From NCBI GenBank assembly GCA_041743935.1, contig JBGTLU010000061.1, positions 1 to 64,000 on the forward strand: DNA of 64,000 nt. Reading direction: 5' to 3'. A model generated the notes under the pieces. It did not search any database. It was given only the letters and a program-made list of their open reading frames with translations, and was not told the DNA's origin. The translations under genes were made by a program, and so were the position numbers. The stretch's first letter is position 1. Each line of letters begins with the position of its first letter. Below, one piece after another: positions 23,863-32,041 of this stretch. Source of the stretch: JBGTLU01 sp041743935. Lineage in GTDB: Bacteria > Bacteroidota > Bacteroidia > Sphingobacteriales > Sphingobacteriaceae.

Positions 23863-25269
23863 ATGGATGAAGAATTTGATTTCAATGAATTCGAAGATAT
23901 AAGCTCTTCTGTTGAGCGATACGAAGAAATGGTTAGGAATAAAGACCAATACTTTTTCGACTCGCAAGCCTTTGAGAACATTATAGATTATTATATAGAA
24001 AAAAGTGACCCCATAAAGGCACTTCAAGTGGTAGAATATGCCATTAGTCAACACCCTTTTGTTGCTATATTCTATGTAAAAAAAGCACAATTGTGTATCG
24101 TAACCAATCAGGTAGATCGTGCATGGGCTTTGTTAGATAAAGCAGAAACTTTGGAGCCATCTAATCCGGATATTTACCTCATTCGTGGAAATGTTTATGA
24201 AAACTTAGAAAAACACGAAGAAGCTTTAGATTATTATCAAAAAGCATTGGCACTTTCAGAAGATTCGGATGAAATTTATATTCAGATTGCTTATGTATAT
24301 CAAAACATGGGCGATTATGAAAATGCTTTGGTTTATCTAAAAAGTTGTTTAGAGCAAAACATGGAAAACCAAGATGCTTTATACGAATTAGCTTTTTGTT
24401 ATGATGTATTAGATAAACAAGAAGAAAGCATTGCTTTTTACGAAAAATACATCAACGAAGAACCTTATTCTTTTGCAGCGTGGTACAATTTAGGTAATGC
24501 ATTTAGCAAAATGGGCATGTATGAAAAAGCTTTGGATGCGTATGATTATGCCATTTTAATAAAAGATAACTTTGCCTCAGCCTATTTTAATAAAGGAAAT
24601 GCATTGGTGAACTTGGATAGGTTTGAAGATGCCATTGTGGTATATAAACAAACTTTTGAGTACGAACAACCCGATGCTGAAATCTATTGCAGCATTGGCG
24701 AATGTTATGAAAAATTAGAGTTGATGGACGAAGCCCGCTCTTACTACAAAAAAGCAGTAAAAATGGACCCAAAATTAGCCGAAGGTTGGTTTGGCATTGG
24801 CGTTACGTTAGATTTTGAAGAACGCTGGTATGAATCTTTGCATTTCTTTAAAAAAGCCATAGACTTAGATGCTACTAACCCTGAATATTGGTTTGCCATT
24901 GGCGACTCTCAAAGTAAGTTGGGTAACTTTGGTGATGCAGAAGTTGCGTATGAAAAAGTGGTGGAACTAAACCCACTAGATATAGAAATTTGGCTGGATT
25001 ATTCTTCTCTAAAATATGAGCAAGGTTTACTTTCTGAAGCCATTAGTTTAATTTCTGAAGGAATTAAAAACAACCCCGAAGCGGCTGAATTACATTATCG
25101 TTTGGTAGCTTATTTATTTAGCGACGGACAATACAATGAAGCAATTCACTATTTAGAACACGCATTAAGTACAGATGTAGAAAAGAGTGAATTATTATTT
25201 GAATATTTACCTCAGTTACAAAATAACAAGGTAATTATCGACATCATAAATAGATATTCTAAACTTTAA
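23863..25269 (+). CDS. Tetratricopeptide repeat protein
   Basis: 468 residues without a signal peptide. It opens with a very acidic segment (MDEEFDFNEFEDISSS) and is then built of about eleven tandem TPR helical hairpins with the usual W/L/G/Y/A/F/A/P pattern, for example EALDYYQKALALSEDSDEIYIQIAYVY, AWYNLGNAFSKMGMYEKALDAYDYAI and GWFGIGVTLDFEERWYESLHFFKKAI. Such proteins are scaffolds; close homologues occur across Bacteroidota as a conserved single-copy gene of unknown role. The last four bases overlap the convergent gene at 25266. Confidence 0.9.
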   Translation: MDEEFDFNEFEDISSSVERYEEMVRNKDQYFFDSQAFENIIDYYIEKSDPIKALQVVEYAISQHPFVAIFYVKKAQLCIVTNQVDRAWALLDKAETLEPSNPDIYLIRGNVYENLEKHEEALDYYQKALALSEDSDEIYIQIAYVYQNMGDYENALVYLKSCLEQNMENQDALYELAFCYDVLDKQEESIAFYEKYINEEPYSFAAWYNLGNAFSKMGMYEKALDAYDYAILIKDNFASAYFNKGNALVNLDRFEDAIVVYKQTFEYEQPDAEIYCSIGECYEKLELMDEARSYYKKAVKMDPKLAEGWFGIGVTLDFEERWYESLHFFKKAIDLDATNPEYWFAIGDSQSKLGNFGDAEVAYEKVVELNPLDIEIWLDYSSLKYEQGLLSEAISLISEGIKNNPEAAELHYRLVAYLFSDGQYNEAIHYLEHALSTDVEKSELLFEYLPQLQNNKVIIDIINRYSKL

Positions 25270-25766
25270 TCAGTTACCGGATATGCTTTTTTCAAGTTAT
25301 CCAACGCTTTTGTAAGATTACTGATAAAATTCGATTCTAAATTATCTGTAAATGGTATTCGAATTCGAGTAATGTTGTTTTGTTCTTTCAACTTATTCTC
25401 CGGCCCAGAAATGGTTATACAACTTGAGCAATTTTTGTCTAAAACAAAATGCAATACTGGTGTTTTTTCTACGCCATGCGGATAAAGAAATCGAAGGTCA
25501 TTAATAGCCCAGAATGGCACTTCGTGCCGATAATATTTTACATCACCATTTAAAGTCTCCTTATAGCTGATGCTTAAAATTCCGTTGATAGTAGCTATTC
25601 TTATATTCTCATATAATGCAAATCCGTCTAAATTTCTTCCAACACTACCTTTAAAAGGTATCCCTTTAAATAATCTATCACTTAACCAAATTTCTGATTC
25701 TTGTGTGCTTTGAGCATTAGTATTAACTGAAAAAATTACTAATAATGCGATAATCAAGTTCTTCAT
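25266..25766 (-). CDS. Exported hypothetical protein
   Basis: 166 residues. Signal peptide KNLIIALLVIFSVNTNAQS. The mature part is short and beta-rich, with one CSSC motif (LDKNCSSCITISGPENKL) and the segment FKGIPFKGSVGRNLDGFALYENIRIATINGILSISYKETL. I do not recognise a family. It stands alone between the convergent TPR gene and the divergent asparaginase. Confidence 0.6.
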   Translation of the reverse strand: MKNLIIALLVIFSVNTNAQSTQESEIWLSDRLFKGIPFKGSVGRNLDGFALYENIRIATINGILSISYKETLNGDVKYYRHEVPFWAINDLRFLYPHGVEKTPVLHFVLDKNCSSCITISGPENKLKEQNNITRIRIPFTDNLESNFISNLTKALDNLKKAYPVTD

Positions 25767-25886
25767 GATGTCTAGGTTGCAAATTTGAGTGACTAAAATA
25801 AATATTTCATCATATTACTTATTTAGAATTTTCAATATTGTTTCTCAAATATTCCTACATTAGGATTCTGAATTCAAAAAAACAAC

Positions 25887-26921
25887 ATGAAACAACTATT
25901 TTTCCTCTTGACGATGCTTGGTATAATATCTTCCTGTACCACTCCTTCAGGTAATCAATCAGATGGTAATGTCGTATTAGTAATACATGGCGGTGCAGGT
26001 ACTATACTTAAAGAAAACATGACCCCTGAATTAGAAGCGCAATACATCGCAGTTTTAACCTCTTCATTACAAGCCGGATACGATACCCTACAAAAAGGAG
26101 CAAGTAGTTTAGATGCGATTGAAACCGCTATTTTGATTATGGAAGATTCCCCCTTGTTCAATGCTGGAGTTGGAGCAGTATTTACCAACGAAGGGAAAAA
26201 TGAATTGGATGCAGCCATAATGGATGGAAAAACCTTGGCAGCAGGTGCAGTTGCCGGACTTACAACTGTAAGAAATCCGGTGTTAGCAGCACGTGCCGTC
26301 ATGGAAAAATCTAATCATGTAATGATGATAGGAGCAGGAGCAGAAAAATTTGCACGAGAAGCTGGTTTAGTAATGGTAGACCCATCCTATTTTTATACAG
26401 AAAATCGCTGGAACGGCTTGCAGCGCGCTTTGGAAAAAGAGAAAATGGAATTAGACCACGCCGATACCACTGCGAGCATACGCAATTATTATTCTCCGGA
26501 TTATAAATTTGGTACTGTTGGCGCTTGCGCCTTAGATAACTACGGCAATTTAGCGGCTGCAACTTCTACCGGTGGTATGACAAACAAACGCTACGGTCGT
26601 GTAGGCGATGTGCCAATTATTGGCGCAGGAACCTATGCAAATAATAGAACTGCTGCCATTTCTTGTACAGGCTGGGGCGAGTATTTTATCCGCTCGGTAG
26701 TAGCACATGATATTTCGGCCATGATGGAATATGGTAAACTTAGCTTAAACGATGCTGCTAACAAGGTAATGATGGAAAAAGTTCCGGCTTTGGGCGGTGA
26801 TGGCGGTTTAATTGGTTTAGATGCAAAAGGAAATGTTACCATGCCGTTTAATACCCCTGGTATGTATCGTGGTTATATTACTAAAGACGGTAAAGTAGTA
26901 GTAAAAATATTTAAAGATTAA
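25887..26921 (+). CDS. Isoaspartyl peptidase/L-asparaginase (Ntn hydrolase), lipoprotein
   Basis: 344 residues. Plant-type asparaginase family. The proenzyme is cleaved autocatalytically before Thr210 in KFGTVGACALDNYGNLAAATSTGGMTNKRYGRVGD, which becomes the N-terminal nucleophile of the beta chain. Other hallmarks are LVIHGGAG (31-38), NAGVGAVFTNEG and GAGTYANN. The N-terminus is a lipoprotein signal (TMLGIISSC, Cys17), so the enzyme is probably envelope anchored. It hydrolyses isoaspartyl dipeptides and asparagine. Its stop directly abuts the convergent gene at 26922. Confidence 0.93.
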   Translation: MKQLFFLLTMLGIISSCTTPSGNQSDGNVVLVIHGGAGTILKENMTPELEAQYIAVLTSSLQAGYDTLQKGASSLDAIETAILIMEDSPLFNAGVGAVFTNEGKNELDAAIMDGKTLAAGAVAGLTTVRNPVLAARAVMEKSNHVMMIGAGAEKFAREAGLVMVDPSYFYTENRWNGLQRALEKEKMELDHADTTASIRNYYSPDYKFGTVGACALDNYGNLAAATSTGGMTNKRYGRVGDVPIIGAGTYANNRTAAISCTGWGEYFIRSVVAHDISAMMEYGKLSLNDAANKVMMEKVPALGGDGGLIGLDAKGNVTMPFNTPGMYRGYITKDGKVVVKIFKD

Positions 26922-27482
26922 TTAAAATACGAGTTTAGATATCCCTATCAAGAAATTAGAATTATTAATTCCTCCATTCGGGTTTTTTAAACCAGCATTG
27001 GAAATATGCCTAAAACGGTATTGAAAGTTTAAGTACAAGTTGTTTTTTGAGTGGATGTTTTGATACAAACCAATGGCAGCATTATCTGAAAAGATAAATC
27101 CTTTCGCTTGTCTGTTTACTTCGGCAGTGATGTAATGCGGACCGGAACCAATCATCCCATACAAAACACTGTTTTGAGAAGCTAAGTAATAATAGCGGAA
27201 CCCGGCATTAATACCAAACTCCACATCCACCGGACGATTAGTCAGCACCGGATTTATTTGAGGTTCTATGTATACCCCAAATCTGGATTTACTGGCTGGA
27301 TTATTTAATGAGTTGTTTATCCATACAGAAAAATTACCTGCTATGTGTATCGGGCGATAACGAGTATCGGAAGTGTTTTCTCCAAAACCGTAGCCCACAT
27401 AAAAACCTTGTTCCTTTGGTTTTTGTGCAAATAGGAAGCTACAACCAATCGTAAAAACAAATACTAGTACTAATCTTTTCAT
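26922..27482 (-). CDS. PagL-like lipid A deacylase / acyloxyacyl hydrolase family protein
   Basis: 186 residues. Signal peptide ending FLFAQ, then alternating hydrophobic beta strands of a small outer-membrane barrel ending in Phe (LIGISKLVF). The segment QYRFRHISNAGLKNPNGGINN contains the His-x-Ser of the PagL active site (His159, Ser161) in its usual context (HxSNAG...PNxGxN). PagL removes the 3-O acyl chain of lipid A. The position of the third catalytic residue, Glu in Pseudomonas PagL, appears to be Asn here, so activity is uncertain. The start overlaps the GNAT stop by four bases (ATGA). Confidence 0.7.
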   Translation of the reverse strand: MKRLVLVFVFTIGCSFLFAQKPKEQGFYVGYGFGENTSDTRYRPIHIAGNFSVWINNSLNNPASKSRFGVYIEPQINPVLTNRPVDVEFGINAGFRYYYLASQNSVLYGMIGSGPHYITAEVNRQAKGFIFSDNAAIGLYQNIHSKNNLYLNFQYRFRHISNAGLKNPNGGINNSNFLIGISKLVF

Positions 27483-27928
27483 ATTAATCTCTTCTCAAAA
27501 CAAATACTATTTGCAACATTTTGGTATTGCCCATAATTGGGAATAATTTCATAATTATTCTTTTTGTATAATGCAATGGCTCCTTTTTGCCGTGACCCGG
27601 TTTCCAGAATACAACTTTGGTAGCCAAGTTCTTTTGCCCAATTTTCTAATGCTGCCAACACCAAGGAGGCTATACCTTTACCCCTTTGCTCGGGTAGAAC
27701 AAACATTCGCTTAATTTCCATTTGTTCAGAAGAGTATTCTTTTATGGCACCACATCCAACTGCAATAGTATCTGAGTAAGCCAGTATTACATGTTTTATA
27801 GCTGTTATTTTGTTGAATTGATCGTAAAAAGCATGTTCATCACCATCGGTAATTTTTAATTCCTCATCCAATAGTTTTACTAATTGCACAAAATCTGAAT
27901 TGGTGGATGTGGTTTTAAGATATACCAT
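27479..27928 (-). CDS. GNAT family N-acetyltransferase
   Basis: 149 residues from ATG 27928. An upstream ATG at 27970 would add 14 residues that lie inside the preceding gene, so the later start is preferred; it falls two bases after that gene's stop. The acetyl-CoA binding motif A reads MEIKRMFVLPEQRGKGIASLVLAALENWAKELGY (Q/RxxGxG/A as EQRGKGIA), followed by CILETGSRQKGAIALYKKNNYEIIPNYGQY, typical of small amino-group acetyltransferases. The substrate is unknown. It is coupled to the PagL-like gene by an ATGA overlap. Confidence 0.85.
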   Translation of the reverse strand: MVYLKTTSTNSDFVQLVKLLDEELKITDGDEHAFYDQFNKITAIKHVILAYSDTIAVGCGAIKEYSSEQMEIKRMFVLPEQRGKGIASLVLAALENWAKELGYQSCILETGSRQKGAIALYKKNNYEIIPNYGQYQNVANSICFEKRLI

Positions 27929-27930
27929 TT

Positions 27931-28608
27931 TCAATCTTCTAACATAAAAGTAATGCTCTGGAAAAAACACGTTTTTACAAATTCATTACTAAGCATTGGA
28001 GCATTTTTAAAGGTTAATAATCTTATTACTCTCATTGCCTCTTTGTCAAACAATGGATCTAAGGATTGATTTACATAAGTATTTTCAATTTTTCCAGATT
28101 CGTTAATGTAAAATCCTATTACAACGGTTCCTTCGAAACCATTATTAAGAGATCTAATCGGATAACTTATATTTTTTAATAAAAATGATTGGATACTTAA
28201 ATAATTTTCAGAGAAGACTGGTGCTTTGTATTCAAGCGAATCATCATCCAAAAAAATATTTTCAATTCCAACTTTCTTAAGTGTATCAGAACATCCTGTA
28301 TTTTTTACTCGATTTAATTCAAAATTATAGTCTAATATTTTCCCATTTTTCAACCATTTCCCAATAGGTTCGTTTACTAAATAATATTCTGAGTCAACAA
28401 TGATTCCTGTTTTTATGTCTGATATAACATGTTCTATTTTCCCGTCCGAAAATTTACTAGTACTGTAATTAAATTTTGCTTTGTTTTTGGGAACTTCAAT
28501 AAGATTAGTTTTAGATGAAATATACTTTATGCTAATATCTTGACTTTTAGCTGTAAACGAAAAGGTGATAATAACCAACAATACGGGGACAAAATATGCT
28601 ATTCTCAT
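27931..28608 (-). CDS. TonB C-terminal domain protein
   Basis: 225 residues. N-terminal hydrophobic segment AYFVPVLLVIITFSFTAKS, a signal peptide or anchor. The last 90 residues follow the TonB C-terminal fold: NISYPIRSLNNGFEGTVVIGFYINESGKIENTYVNQSLDPLFDKEAMRVIRLLTFKNAP. The middle holds beta repeats similar to MORN-type sequence (KFSDGKIEHVISDIK). Many Bacteroidota have such periplasmic TonB-like proteins in addition to the true energy transducer. No ExbB/ExbD is nearby, so it is probably an accessory protein of unknown partner. Confidence 0.75.
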   Translation of the reverse strand: MRIAYFVPVLLVIITFSFTAKSQDISIKYISSKTNLIEVPKNKAKFNYSTSKFSDGKIEHVISDIKTGIIVDSEYYLVNEPIGKWLKNGKILDYNFELNRVKNTGCSDTLKKVGIENIFLDDDSLEYKAPVFSENYLSIQSFLLKNISYPIRSLNNGFEGTVVIGFYINESGKIENTYVNQSLDPLFDKEAMRVIRLLTFKNAPMLSNEFVKTCFFQSITFMLED

Positions 28609-28676
28609 ATAGAATTATGAGTTCAAATATTGTAAAAAGATTATTATTTGTAAACGGGTATGATTAGATATAACAA

Positions 28677-28707
28677 AAAAGTCATAAGGTTTTAACTTAT
28701 GACTTTT
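28677..28707 (-). terminator. Intrinsic terminator of tRNA-Val
   Basis: AAAAGTCATAAG (28677-28688) and CTTATGACTTTT (28696-28707) pair perfectly over 12 bp with a 7-base loop, starting 11 bases past the tRNA 3' end. On the minus strand the stem is followed by a run of T. Confidence 0.8.
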
Positions 28708-28717
28708 AACTTTTCTG

Positions 28718-28792
28718 TGGGAGCAACAGGATTCGAACCTGTGACCCTCTGCTTGTAAGGCAGATGCTCTGAACCAGCTGAGCTATGCTCCC
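28718..28792 (-). tRNA. tRNA-Val (anticodon TAC)
   Basis: 75-nt cloverleaf on the minus strand. Acceptor stem GGGAGCA/TGCTCCC (5' end at 28792), D arm GCTC...GAGC with AGCTGGTTC loop, anticodon stem TCTGC/GCAGA closing the loop CTTACAA with anticodon TAC, T arm ACAGG-TTCGAAT-CCTGT, discriminator A. The 3' CCA is not encoded. It has its own promoter and terminator and is the only RNA gene found in the window. Confidence 0.98.
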
Positions 28793-28805
28793 TTTTTAGG
28801 GACTG

Positions 28806-28836
28806 CAAATATAGGAGCGTTACCTCTATTTGCAAA
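28806..28836 (-). promoter_or_regulatory. tRNA-Val promoter
   Basis: On the minus strand TTTG (28836-28833) and TATATTTG (28813-28806) are 19 bases apart, an ideal Bacteroidota promoter. The predicted start is at about 28799, seven bases before the mature tRNA. Confidence 0.8.
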
Positions 28837-28865
28837 AATTATTTCAAATTAATTTTAGTGTGTAT

Positions 28866-29594
28866 TTAATCATGCAATACTAATTCTAAAATCTCGTGAG
28901 ATTGTATGCCTGCTACCCCATCCACATGCAAGGTATAATATTGCATAACTTGGTGTAATAATTCTTTGCGTTGTTTTGAATTTATGCCCACTAAATGACA
29001 ATTTTCAAAACTACTGCGTAATAATTCTACAAAAATACCGGTAAGTTTTTCATCTATATATAGTGGATGAATAGGCCTATACTCGCTAAAAGAACCCTCT
29101 TTTAAATCAAAGTATTTGGCTGTGTCTGCATGTGCAGTATCTGGATAAAACCCTAAATATCTGGTTAATTGAAGTAAAAACACCAAATGAAAATTTGCTG
29201 GACTTTCTTCTGTTATATCAAAAATGGATAAGGAATGAGAAATAAACTCGAACAATCGTTCATCACTTTCTTGTTGTTTTAAAATTTTATATAAAATCTC
29301 ATTAACAAAAATAATGACGGCAGATTTAATAGGATTAAAAGGAATATGTTTGTAAGCCGGCTGATTTCTAATTTCTTTGATGCGCTGCAAATTACCATTT
29401 GGCTTGTGGTAAACGATAAGGTCTAGTTGATTTAATCCTTGTAAAACCGCTTTAGAAACACTTGGCTTTGCTTTTCTTACACCATTAATCAGGTAGGATT
29501 GCAAGCCAAATTTTTGAGTATAAATCTGAGCTATAATACTACTTTCGGAGTAATTGGTGGTTTTTAGTACAATTCCTCGCGTTTTGTGAAGCAT
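28866..29594 (-). CDS. recO: DNA repair protein RecO
   Basis: 242 residues. The N-terminal OB fold has the family start MLHKTRGIVLKTTNYSESSIIAQIYTQKFGLQSYLINGVRK. The helical C-terminal part includes VLFLLQLTRYLGFYPD-type sequence (LVFLLQLTRYLGFYPDTA). RecO loads RecA at gaps with RecR and anneals SSB-coated strands. The zinc-finger cysteines found in some RecO proteins are absent, as is common in this phylum. It starts two bases after the porZ stop, so it is in one transcript with the T9SS gene. Confidence 0.95.
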   Translation of the reverse strand: MLHKTRGIVLKTTNYSESSIIAQIYTQKFGLQSYLINGVRKAKPSVSKAVLQGLNQLDLIVYHKPNGNLQRIKEIRNQPAYKHIPFNPIKSAVIIFVNEILYKILKQQESDERLFEFISHSLSIFDITEESPANFHLVFLLQLTRYLGFYPDTAHADTAKYFDLKEGSFSEYRPIHPLYIDEKLTGIFVELLRSSFENCHLVGINSKQRKELLHQVMQYYTLHVDGVAGIQSHEILELVLHD

Positions 29595-29596
29595 TA

Positions 29597-31918
29597 TTAA
29601 TTGATGAACAAAATTTTAGTAACGGCGGTTTCCACACCATCTTGGCCGGTTACAAATACCAAGTACACTCCGGTTGATGCTCGTCTGCCATCAAAAGAAT
29701 TGCCATCCCAAACGGCTTGCCCACCATCTGCTATGGTCTGAAAAATCAATCGGCCAGATATATCTGTAATTTTTACATTGGCATTTTCAACTAACCCTTT
29801 AATGCCTATTACTCCGGTATAATCCGGACGAACAGGGTTGGGGTAAACCAAAATATCGTTATTAGTTGGGCTTCCTTCCGTAGCTGTTCCGCGGTAGGTA
29901 AGCAATCCTATGTTGGTTGCAATATACACCTCGCCACTTATTGGGTCAATGGCAATATCTTCTATCACATTTGAAATTAATGGGCTTGTTTCTGCTTTAA
30001 ACGATTCAATAGTTCGCTGCCCATCTTCAGAAAACAAAAAGATGCCATTGGTAGTACCCATCCATTTTCGGTTGGCGCCATCTACCGCAATTGCGGTTAC
30101 ATTCTCAGTTCCTAACAAAGGTTGAATTAATCCTTCTTGAACAATTTCTACAATCTCTGCATTTACCGGTACATTATCTAAAATTTCACCAGGGTTATTA
30201 AATACGGCAACTCCTTGTCCGGTAACTACCCAAATTCTTCCGTCTTTATCTTCCACAAAATCATTTACAATTCTAGAAGGTAGCCCACCCGAATTTGGCA
30301 CATCGGTAAGTCTTCTGAATTTTCCTTTTCCATCAAAAACTAAAATACCTACATTAGGGATGATAGTCCATTTGTTACCAAAGGAATCTACCATGATTTC
30401 AAAAACTTCTGGAAATTGACCAGTAAAAACACCCGGGAAATTGAAGGATTGCCAATCGCCGTTTGGTTTTCGCATAGATATTGGGTTTGGAGCGCCGTAA
30501 TTAGCAACCCATAAGTTACCATCGGCATCAAAATCTAAACCGGTTATCCTTATACTGCCTTGATCTAAAACTACAGGACGTAAGGAGCTGTTTTGTGCAT
30601 TAAAGGTAGTTTTTATTTTAAATCGATTATCTGTTTCATCCAACATATATTCTAATAATCCTTGTCCATAAGAACCTACCAATAGAATATTTCCCTCGGT
30701 ATTAAATTCGGCAACTACAATATCTCGCACTAAATTTAATTCGGGTAATTGTTGTCTATTATAATTTGTCCAAGTGTTTTGTTCAAAAACAAAAAATCCA
30801 TCTTCCCTAAATCTACCGCTATTTTGCACGGTAATAGCTCCGGGTGCAATGGCAACTCTTCTGTTATTTATGCTGATTCTTCTGGAAAGATTTGTGAGCG
30901 GGCTACTAGGAGTTACTTTGGTGAAAGTGGTTTGTGGAGTATTGGCAAAGCGGATAAACCCGCTAAATCTATCGCCAATCCAAACGTTGCCTTGTGCATC
31001 TCTAAAAGCAGTATTTGCATTAAAATAGGCAGCAGTATTTATTACATCAAACGCCCCTTGGCTTTCGCTAACAAAAAATTTAGCGTTGAAAGGTTGTAAC
31101 GCCAAAAATAAATTATTTGATGTTACGGCTATTTTCTTTACTTCATTAGCCGGAAATGCAGATGCACGCCACTTACCGTTGGTATACTTAAGTATTTGTT
31201 GGTTGATGAGTATATAAGGTAAATTCTGAAACGTTAACATAGACTGTACACTTCCGTTTGGTAGACTATCCTGTGTTAAAGAATGTTTCCTCCATTTAGA
31301 AGCATCTACCAAAAAAGGTTCATTTACGTCGGCTTCAAATACACCGTTTTCTGAAGCAGCAAAAATTCGGCTTCCGGCAATGGTTACCCCAAAAAACTGT
31401 AAGGCTCCACCATTCGGACCAAGAAAATAGGTGTCTTTAATTTCTTCTCTATCTATATCTAAAACCACAATAGCAAAGCCTGTAGATAGGTAGGCTAAAT
31501 TTTTATCAAAATAAATCTCATTAATTTGTTTATTACCAAGTATAGGGGCGTTTCTAATATCATTTAGTTTAATTATTCGTTTCCCTTTAATTAAATCAAT
31601 AGTAGTGTTTTCGTAAACTATAAGCAGGGTTTTTGTAGGTTCATGGAACCGAACCAAACGTGAATCTGTTCCGGATAATCCGTCGGATTTGGTTAAACGA
31701 TTAATGGTATTATCGGATTTATCAAAGAATATAATACCTCCAGTAGTTGCAGCATAAATTTTTGAGCCATCTTGGGTAATATCCAACACATTAAAATGTG
31801 GCAAATGATTTCGCCATTGACCAATCCCTTGTGCTGTTACTGCTTGAGAGATAAAAATAAGAGAACAAATTAGACCAAGTTTTATACTTAGAGGAGAGCA
31901 AATTTTTCTGTGAATCAT
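29597..31918 (-). CDS. porZ: Type IX secretion system protein PorZ
   Basis: 773 residues. Signal peptide ending AVTAQ. Two seven-bladed beta-propeller-like domains built of two-component-regulator-type blades follow, with repeated segments such as KIYAATTGGIIFFDKSDNTINRLTKSDGLSG, NVWIGDRFSGFIRF and KWMGTTNGIFLFSEDG. The end is a T9SS sorting domain (ILVYPNPVRPDYTGVIGIKGL, ITDISGRLIFQTI, STGVYLVFVTGQDGVETAVTKILF). PorZ sits on the outer surface and delivers anionic LPS to the PorU sortase of the T9SS attachment complex. The N-terminal domain GIGQWRNHLPHFNVLDI matches the PorZ family. Its promoter lies so close that a leaderless mRNA is likely. Confidence 0.9.
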   Translation of the reverse strand: MIHRKICSPLSIKLGLICSLIFISQAVTAQGIGQWRNHLPHFNVLDITQDGSKIYAATTGGIIFFDKSDNTINRLTKSDGLSGTDSRLVRFHEPTKTLLIVYENTTIDLIKGKRIIKLNDIRNAPILGNKQINEIYFDKNLAYLSTGFAIVVLDIDREEIKDTYFLGPNGGALQFFGVTIAGSRIFAASENGVFEADVNEPFLVDASKWRKHSLTQDSLPNGSVQSMLTFQNLPYILINQQILKYTNGKWRASAFPANEVKKIAVTSNNLFLALQPFNAKFFVSESQGAFDVINTAAYFNANTAFRDAQGNVWIGDRFSGFIRFANTPQTTFTKVTPSSPLTNLSRRISINNRRVAIAPGAITVQNSGRFREDGFFVFEQNTWTNYNRQQLPELNLVRDIVVAEFNTEGNILLVGSYGQGLLEYMLDETDNRFKIKTTFNAQNSSLRPVVLDQGSIRITGLDFDADGNLWVANYGAPNPISMRKPNGDWQSFNFPGVFTGQFPEVFEIMVDSFGNKWTIIPNVGILVFDGKGKFRRLTDVPNSGGLPSRIVNDFVEDKDGRIWVVTGQGVAVFNNPGEILDNVPVNAEIVEIVQEGLIQPLLGTENVTAIAVDGANRKWMGTTNGIFLFSEDGQRTIESFKAETSPLISNVIEDIAIDPISGEVYIATNIGLLTYRGTATEGSPTNNDILVYPNPVRPDYTGVIGIKGLVENANVKITDISGRLIFQTIADGGQAVWDGNSFDGRRASTGVYLVFVTGQDGVETAVTKILFIN

Positions 31919-31923
31919 TACAC

Positions 31924-31954
31924 CAAAGTTAAGGTTAGCAAACTGCTGAGCAAA
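31924..31954 (-). promoter_or_regulatory. porZ-recO promoter; leaderless start predicted
   Basis: On the minus strand TTTG (31954-31951) and TAACTTTG (31931-31924) are 19 bases apart. The -7 box ends five bases before the porZ ATG (31918-31916), so transcription should start at about the start codon. Confidence 0.65.
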
Positions 31955-32041
31955 TATCTCGTTTCTAAATTAGAAATTGACCGTATGCTTTTTTAAAAAA
32001 CTGTACTTTCGCAAAAATATTTTACTCGTATTCAATTAGCT

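Noticed and set aside
26311..26562. Open frame antisense to the asparaginase
   Set aside because: A shadow covering the conserved KFGTVGAC region of the asparaginase; no independent support.
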